64,000 bases of DNA, from assembly GCA_029449245.1 (NCBI GenBank), contig JANATF010000015.1, positions 434,001 to 498,000 on the forward strand. The letters are read 5' to 3'. Below, in pieces: positions 58,095 to 64,000 of this stretch. Numbering within the stretch: the first letter of the stretch is position 1; each line of letters begins with the position of its first letter. Source of the DNA: Mortierella alpina (taxonomy: Eukaryota; Mortierellomycota; Mortierellomycetes; Mortierellales; Mortierellaceae). The translations under genes were made by a program, and so were the position numbers. The notes under the pieces are model-generated. The model was not told the DNA's origin, did not search any database, and saw only the letters and a program-made list of their open reading frames with translations.

Positions 58095-59103
58095 CTACAC
58101 CGCCTTCTTGGTCTCGAGCTCAATGGCCTCTGCCTCTAACCTCTCCTCCTGAGGCTGTGGGTGACGGCGATGTTGATGTGCAATCGGATAGCCTCCGGAT
58201 CCCAGAACTTCCTTGGTATCAAACCGCAGCATCATCAGCTTGCGTCGCGCGAGCTGCTTCTCCATCATGATTTTGAAGTCTGCAAACACCCGCTCAAAAT
58301 CCATAATCGAAGGCTTGGGATCGAGCGCACTCCAGTATCCATTAAACCGATGAAACAGATAACCTATGTATTAACACAAAATGGAGAAACAAGGGCGTTT
58401 GTTAATGAAAGCTCCGCAGGACTCGTTTCTCTGGCGCCCGTCTTTTTTTTCAATTCCAGACTTTACAGTAGAGCTCGTGGTATACGGATCGATCCGTGCC
58501 ATTCAAAAACAGGTAGTATTGGAGTTGTCTTGTCCGCAGTGTCTGCACAGCAAATGCTGTAATATTAATTCCGACGATCGCAAACGAATACCTGGTGTGA
58601 ATAAGAGAAAACAACAGAAAGGACGTGTGTCCACTGGTAAGAAACTTTAGAGCAAATAGTCGTCTAAAAAGACAAGTTGCTTATAATTGCGCAGATCAGC
58701 TCTGGAACATTACCATGAAACGTCATCATGCGAACACTCTAGCGCGTGCTTGGACGATATCGGGTAATACTTTGCGTAGTACACAAGATCATCAAGACCA
58801 AGCATGCCTATTTGAAAGAGTGACAGGTGATGAAACGAGTGTGAATACATTCGTCTCCTCACATACGCCGACTCATCATATTGAAGACAAATAGTATGCG
58901 CTTCATGTGCTTACCCATTCCTCTAAAGTCTGTGGCAGGGTCCTTGCCTTGAAAACCGATCTGACAGGGACAGAATAGTCAACATTGTTTAGTAAGCAAC
59001 CTGTGCTACAAAAAACACAAAATAATCACACACTAAAATAAAAACACACGCTTTGGCCTTGCCCGCTGCATCAGATAAGGAAGCACAGGTATCGATCGAG
59101 CAC

Positions 59104-59137
<34 letters not shown>

Positions 59138-61187
59138 TCCGTCCACTGCTTGGTGTATCGCGCGCTTAGCTTCTCCTGAGGGCACAGTAGGTCCCACAAC
59201 TAAAAAAAATGAGAAGGAAACAAAAACGTTTAGCATATCATGCTTCTTTGGCATTGTCCCGTGGAAATGTAAACCACACGCGATACCGTTCGCGAACCCA
59301 ACACGCCCAAATGCATAACGGTGTTTCGCACTTATTTACCAGCAGCAGCTTGCGCTCGTGAGTTGGATTCGTAGAATCATACTTGGTATGAATGCGCTGG
59401 TTGATCTCCCGTGCTAATTGGTGTGTGGATGCAACTCTATCCAGTGCATACTGCAGCTTCTTGGCAGCGGGTCTGAGGGTAGGGGGATAAAGGGGTAGCG
59501 CAGGAAGTATGGGAAGGAAAGAAGATGCAAGTTAGTTCCAGACGTAGAGAGAAGGGAGACCGACAAACGAGAATGAGAACAAGTGTGAGAAGAGTGCGGG
59601 CAGATATAAAATGGCGTGGGGATGATGTGGTATGCACATGTCAACGGAAGGTCTCTTTGACAAAAAATAAAATTTTGCTGGGGTGATCGCAGCAATGCTT
59701 CACATCGCATTTTTGGATGCTGTACTCGGCTTTGCAAACACGAGCATTGAGTTGCCCTGATCAACTACGCTTTCTGTTTGTGCGTCTTCATCCATGTCCT
59801 TGATAGTGCTAATGGGCGATCCCTGCCCTCTTATTTTGTGTGGTTTGCCCTGTCATTGATCACCCATCTTTTTTTTCTGCTCTCCATTGTTTCCACTGCA
59901 ATGAAGGGCTCAATTGCTCAGAGAATAGGTCGCACGCCTCCTGATCCATAGATCTCATCGTGTCTCGCACTCATGTGGCCGAATTCCTGTCTCGGCTGCA
60001 TTTTAGTTTGTGTCCACTGTTTTGCATTAATGCCTTCTGCTCCTTGCGCGATTGTCCTTGGATTGGGGATAGCGCTCCAAAAGGGCACGGGTTTGAGAAC
60101 AGCAAATATGACATACGTGTTGGGGTCGCCTCCTTCCGGAAATTGTTTCTTGCGCAGAATTTGCAGAGTAATCTGGACGGGGTCGCAATCAGCTGCTTCC
60201 AGCTCTCTTCGCTCGGCCTAGAGCAGTACGGTGAAGAAGAGTGAGATGGCGATGCAGATGAGTGAGTGTTGTGAAAACGGTGCGGCTGCTATGCCACAGC
60301 AGCTGGGTGCTCGACCCTCCCTACCGTGAGTTGCTTTGAGAAGAGGATGCAGCGATCTATTTGCAAATGAGGGGGAGGGCAGGACACGATAGAGCGAGCG
60401 AAACAGGATTAGTCTCTCGTCGGCAAACACTCTCGATCTGGTAAGCACGGAATATGGTGGCAATTCTGACACGCGACGGACCAATCCGGTACACCATCTC
60501 TGCCGCCGACCTCGACTGCCTGAGATCCATCAGGGGCGTGGCGGGCTTGGCAGTTGCATCGCTGGTATGGCTGCCCGCTGAGGACGACGTCGAGTGCTCG
60601 CGTCGCTTCGTTCGGCGTTTCAACTGGCCAGCCTTATTCTCCGACAGCGCATTCCCCTCGCTCTCCACAACGGTCGCGGACGAGGACGTTCTTGATGCCA
60701 CGGACTCTTTCAGGAGATGCTTGTCGACATCCGATCCAGACTCGAGCGAGGATTGTGCCGAGCTAGCCGAGTCTGTCGAGGTCCTTGGCACTCCAGCAGT
60801 AGCTGTGGTCATAAGACCGTTTGCAACACTGCCTCGTCGTCGTCCTCCTGCACCAGCGTTACTGTCCTGGGCAAAACCATGACCATGCGAGGCGATGGCG
60901 GCATTGGTGTAAGCGATGGTGCCGCTGTGCTTGTCATGAACCAGACTGGAGGTGACATTGCCGTGCTCATCCCAGAGAGAGTCCAGCGGGGTGGAGTAGC
61001 GTGTGGCACCGCAGATGCGCGAGAGCTCTGTTGAATTGCCGAGGAATCCGTAGATGAATTTGAAGAGGCGGTAGAGGTAGAGCAGGACGAGATTCTGGTA
61101 GATTGAGTTGTACAGCACCAGGTTGATCCACTGCTGGACGTGGTGGGTGATCGAGGCGAGTGCGGTTCGCTTAGAAGAGGGCGCCAT
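58095..61187 (-). CDS. ELMO-domain protein (ELMOD-like)
   Basis: Eight exons, 61187..60429, 60217..60117, 59472..59340, 59199..59137, 58960..58915, 58807..58714, 58591..58467 and 58363..58095, encode 529 residues. The N-terminal part has a hydrophobic segment (NLVLLYLYRLFKFIYGFLG), then CGATRYS, then a Ser-rich insert of about 130 residues. The ELMO domain follows: LEAADCDPVQITLQILRKKQF, a block ending NPTHERKLLL, LWDLL, YTKQWTEIGFQGKDPATDFRGMGMLGLDDL. It closely follows animal ELMOD1-3, which act as GTPase-activating proteins for Arl2/Arf proteins; the conserved catalytic Arg of that group is probably the one in FRGMG. A role in Arf-family control at membranes is likely by family. The exon 1 donor (GTTTGC) is the weakest junction. 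Intron 4 begins GTA followed by about 27 A. Confidence 0.9.
59107..59134 (-). repeat. Poly-A tract at a 5' splice site
   Basis: Twenty-eight T on the plus strand lie next to the donor of ELMO intron 4, so the intron begins GT followed by a long A run as transcribed. Confidence 0.95.
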
Positions 61188-61771
61188 TGGCGATGTCGGT
61201 ACGATGTCAGGGCTCGATGGAGAAGGGCAGCAGCGAATTGGGGTGTGTGTATGTGTGGGGTAGACGCACAGGTGCAAGAGGGGAGAGAGAGAAAAGAGTC
61301 AGGTCAAGAAGAGGACAACGAGGAGCAGGGAGACGAAGGAGAAGACGAAGAAGAAGACAAGGCAGAGAAGAACAAGGAAGAAGAGAACAAGGAAGAAGAG
61401 AAGACAAAAAGAAGAGCAGACAAGGACAAGGCACAAGTCAACACGGACAGTGACCAGCGAGCTCACACTATACACCCTGTGACCCGCTGCAAGCAAAGTT
61501 TGACATCTGTGACGCTGCAATAATCGCTCCATATGTCGTCGCATAGCCGCATTCCCCGCCCCGGGCACCCGTCCTGGCTCTATTGGAACCCCTGCGTCAT
61601 TTCGACATTTTATCATAACAAGGAGAGGCTATAGTACAAAGTACACGAATGGCATGGTATGTTGCTGGTGATAGGTGGCACGTCGCGTGAAGTGTGTGTT
61701 TGCCGCGTCGAAAACAAAGGGCGCGACTCTAGCAGCTCCTAGACACAAAGGAGCAGCGCTCCTGGCTGTCC
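61188..61771. other. Intergenic with purine-rich repeat
   Basis: 584 bp between the NIPA-like gene end and the ELMO start. AAGAAG/GACGAAG-type purine-rich repeat at about 61300-61430, in the ELMO promoter or leader. ORFs over it are low-complexity. Confidence 0.6.
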
Positions 61772-64000
61772 TTACTTTGCTCCAACTCCTCCCGCATCCT
61801 CTCCTGTTCCTCCCTCCCCAGAGGCATTCGACAGCCTCCTGGCCCCAGCTACTCCCGAAGTATCCTTGGCCATCGACGCGCGTCTCGACGTCAAACCCTC
61901 CTTCAACAGCGACTCGCGCCTCGAGGCGGAAACGCTTCCCGGTTGCGACTCTCCTACATCCTCCTTGGCCAGCAAAGCCAACCGCTTCGCCAACAGTGCC
62001 ACGCCAAAGAATACTACCAAGACTCCAAGACAGAACAGTGCATATTTCTTGGCAGTGAAATGCTCGAATTCGTTATAGTAAACACCACCGCCGATGATGT
62101 CCAGCAGCACCCAGATGGTAAAGAACACTGGCACCTGCAAGAGAGCGTCGTACTTTTTCAGGCCCATGTTGATCCAGTACACCTGTGAGACCGCCGTGAC
62201 CACCGTTACAATCAAAATCACCCACGCCAAGAACGACGTGAACTGGTTCTGGCCGTCAAAGATACTGGTTACCAAAAGGTTGATCAGCGACTTTGCAAAC
62301 AGCACCGTGTACGACGCCATCATCCCTCCCAGCGCCGCATACGAAAGCGGCAGACAGAACCGGAGCAAAGGCGAGTTCCGTCGGATTAATTTGTCCTCTG
62401 GCAAAGACGGAATGAACTCAATCCGCTTGAAGCGCTGCCACATAGTCAAGGGCATGCCGCCTTCCTGCTGATCCTTGCTACGATTTTGACGCCGGCGGCG
62501 AATGGATCGGCTGTTGCTTGCCACTGAGGGAGTCATAGACTGACTGCGACTCATCGTCGATCGCGGTCCTCCCTCTGAATTCATCCCTCCCTCCTGTCCT
62601 GATGCTGCCTCAGACCCCCCCACGGTCACTGCTGTCGGTCCTGTCTTAAAAGGGGACTGAGAATCTCCAGGCGACTGTGGCTCGTCAAAGGTGAGACGAG
62701 GACCATGCTTGGCCGCCTCTGATCCCGCAGGGACGTTCTTCTTGGGCAATACACCCATGTCCAGACTCGAGACAGACATCCGGCGGCTACCACTACTGTT
62801 GCTGGAGCTGAACGACTGTCTGCGATGGTCGTGAAGGGGCTCTGTTCCAATGGCTGATGCAGTGCCGATCGCAGTGTCGGAGGCATCGCTCGTCATGGTG
62901 TGGTGGCTGATATTCGAGTTGAGAGCGATGCCTGGCTCCTGCAGGAAGAGTCGCTTGGGCGCCTGCAAGGGTGTACCAGATGACGTGGTGGTGCCGTCTT
63001 TTTCAGAGACCAGATCCTTGGGACTCTGCTTCTGCTCCTTAGCCTTGGAACCAGAGTTTGCTGCTGCAGAACTGGCCAAAGAAGTTGATGAGAGACCTCC
63101 GGGCATGGATGATCCTAAGCGGTTTCTTTGCGCTAGACTGAGGTTGCTCATGTTGGAGTTCATCCTGTAGAGGCGACCTTCTTCCTGCAAGGCCTTTTCC
63201 GAAGAGACACCAATAGCCATATCTGCCTCGTTTTCGACATTCTTTTCCACAAACTTGATGAAGAAGAATGTGAAAATGATAAAGAACCCGATAAGAGAGA
63301 GGTAGACGATCGTTGCAGGCTTTTGGAATAGATTGATCAGCACACACAGTTTGTAATCTAGCAGGATCCATGAGAAAAGAGGGTTAGTGCTCAAAACGAT
63401 CCAAAGAGAAGCCAGTGAGTGCTCTCCCAAAACGAAGTAGAGGGCAATCTTTTTTTTTTTTTTTTACCTTGAGCGACAATTCCTGAAAATACCACAACAA
63501 TGACTGAGCCAGCAACGATAAAAAAGATTCCTGCGATATCCCACCGTCCAAGGACCTCCTTATTGATCAGAGGCGCAATAATCACGTTCGAGATGAGCGA
63601 GATTGATCCAAGTGGCGCCGTCAGCGATTGCGGTGCAAAGCGAAGCGCAATAAATCCTCCGAGGTTACCGACAATGAACACGAGCAGACCCGCTGCCCAG
63701 AGCTACACAAGCAAAAAAGAGTCAAGCACCCGTCAGAGTTGGTTCCCGTAAAAATACGACTCACATACATGGTGCATGCATATTCTCGAGTTGAGCTTAC
63801 CTTTGAAACAAAAATGGCGCGCCAGAACATGTACGGTTTCAAGCGGCGATAGAGCTTGCCCCGCCGGTTCTCCTTCTCTTCGTACAATCGGTCGACTTCA
63901 GCTTGGACTTGTTCCTCAGTCCATCCTAGTTCTCGGCGCCAGCGCTCATGCTCCTCCTCCATCTCTAGCTCCTTCAGGACCCGCTTTTCATCGTGTTTCC
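61772..64000 (-). CDS. NIPA-like (DUF803) multi-pass membrane protein, 5' part outside the window
   Basis: Exons seen: 64000..63801 (open to the right edge), 63702..63468 and 63357..61772. The first carries a charged coiled-coil-like stretch (MEEEHERWRRELGWTEEQVQ) before the first membrane helices. The second has the NIPA core GNLGGFIALRFAPQSLTAPLG, LISNVIIAPLINKEVL and WDIAGIFFIVAGSVIVVVFSG. The third has further helices, a Ser-rich loop of about 230 residues, then MASYTVLFAKSLINLL, VYWINMGLKKYDALLQVPVFF and ALFCLGVLVVFFGVALLA. This order matches the NIPA / DMT-superfamily putative magnesium transporters. A role in divalent-cation transport is family-based. The long loop and long cytosolic tail are typical of fungal members. 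The second intron starts GTAAAA with a 17-A run. Confidence 0.88.

Noticed and set aside
1-64000. CRISPR array, operon, Shine-Dalgarno sites or rRNA genes
   Set aside because: The window is nuclear eukaryotic DNA with spliceosomal introns; the short tandem repeats seen have no spacers, and no rRNA sequence was recognised.

Overview
The window is a gene-dense stretch of nuclear DNA from a filamentous fungus. Genes are broken by short GT-AG introns. There is a full-length cytosolic leucyl-tRNA synthetase, a chitin deacetylase with a GPI-type tail, a cytochrome P450 with a fungal-type I-helix, an intronless tRNA-Met(CAT), an SR splicing factor with 15- and 19-nt microexons, and a Fanzor-type (TnpB-related) protein. 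This mix suggests an early-diverging fungus of Mucoromycota sensu lato, most likely Mortierellomycota. That placement is inferred from style and gene content, not from a phylogeny.

Left part (1-18.1 kb): a leucine-rich-repeat protein open to the left edge; a long empty spacer; an AzgA-type purine permease; a decayed lysine-rich gene; ribosomal protein eS25 (its start exon not found); a tRNA-Met; the decayed tail of a retroelement; an intact cytochrome P450; a small secreted cysteine-rich protein; and a second, internally deleted P450 fragment.

Middle left (18.1-30.2 kb): four housekeeping-type genes in a row on the minus strand. They are leucyl-tRNA synthetase, a greatly extended oligopeptidase-B-like serine peptidase, a retinol-dehydrogenase-like SDR, and the WD40 protein CIA1 of cytosolic Fe-S assembly.

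Centre (30.2-40.4 kb): almost 5 kb without a convincing gene, ending in short degenerate direct repeats and a CA microsatellite, then the most unusual locus. At 35108-39478 an XPG/FEN1-type nuclease domain is followed, apparently in one spliced 1306-residue reading frame, by a Fanzor domain. The metal-binding acidic residues of both nuclease domains are present. The 3' flank is a plausible place to look for a guide RNA.

Right part (40.4-64 kb): an SRSF10-like SR protein, a small His-rich protein, 6-phosphogluconate dehydrogenase, a 1208-residue RasGEF, a chitin deacetylase, an ELMO-domain protein, and a NIPA-like membrane protein that runs off the right edge.

Exon boundaries were placed by hand from splice consensus, conserved protein motifs and reading-frame phase. 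For every multi-exon model given in full, exon lengths sum to a whole number of codons. No transcript, database or alignment data were available.
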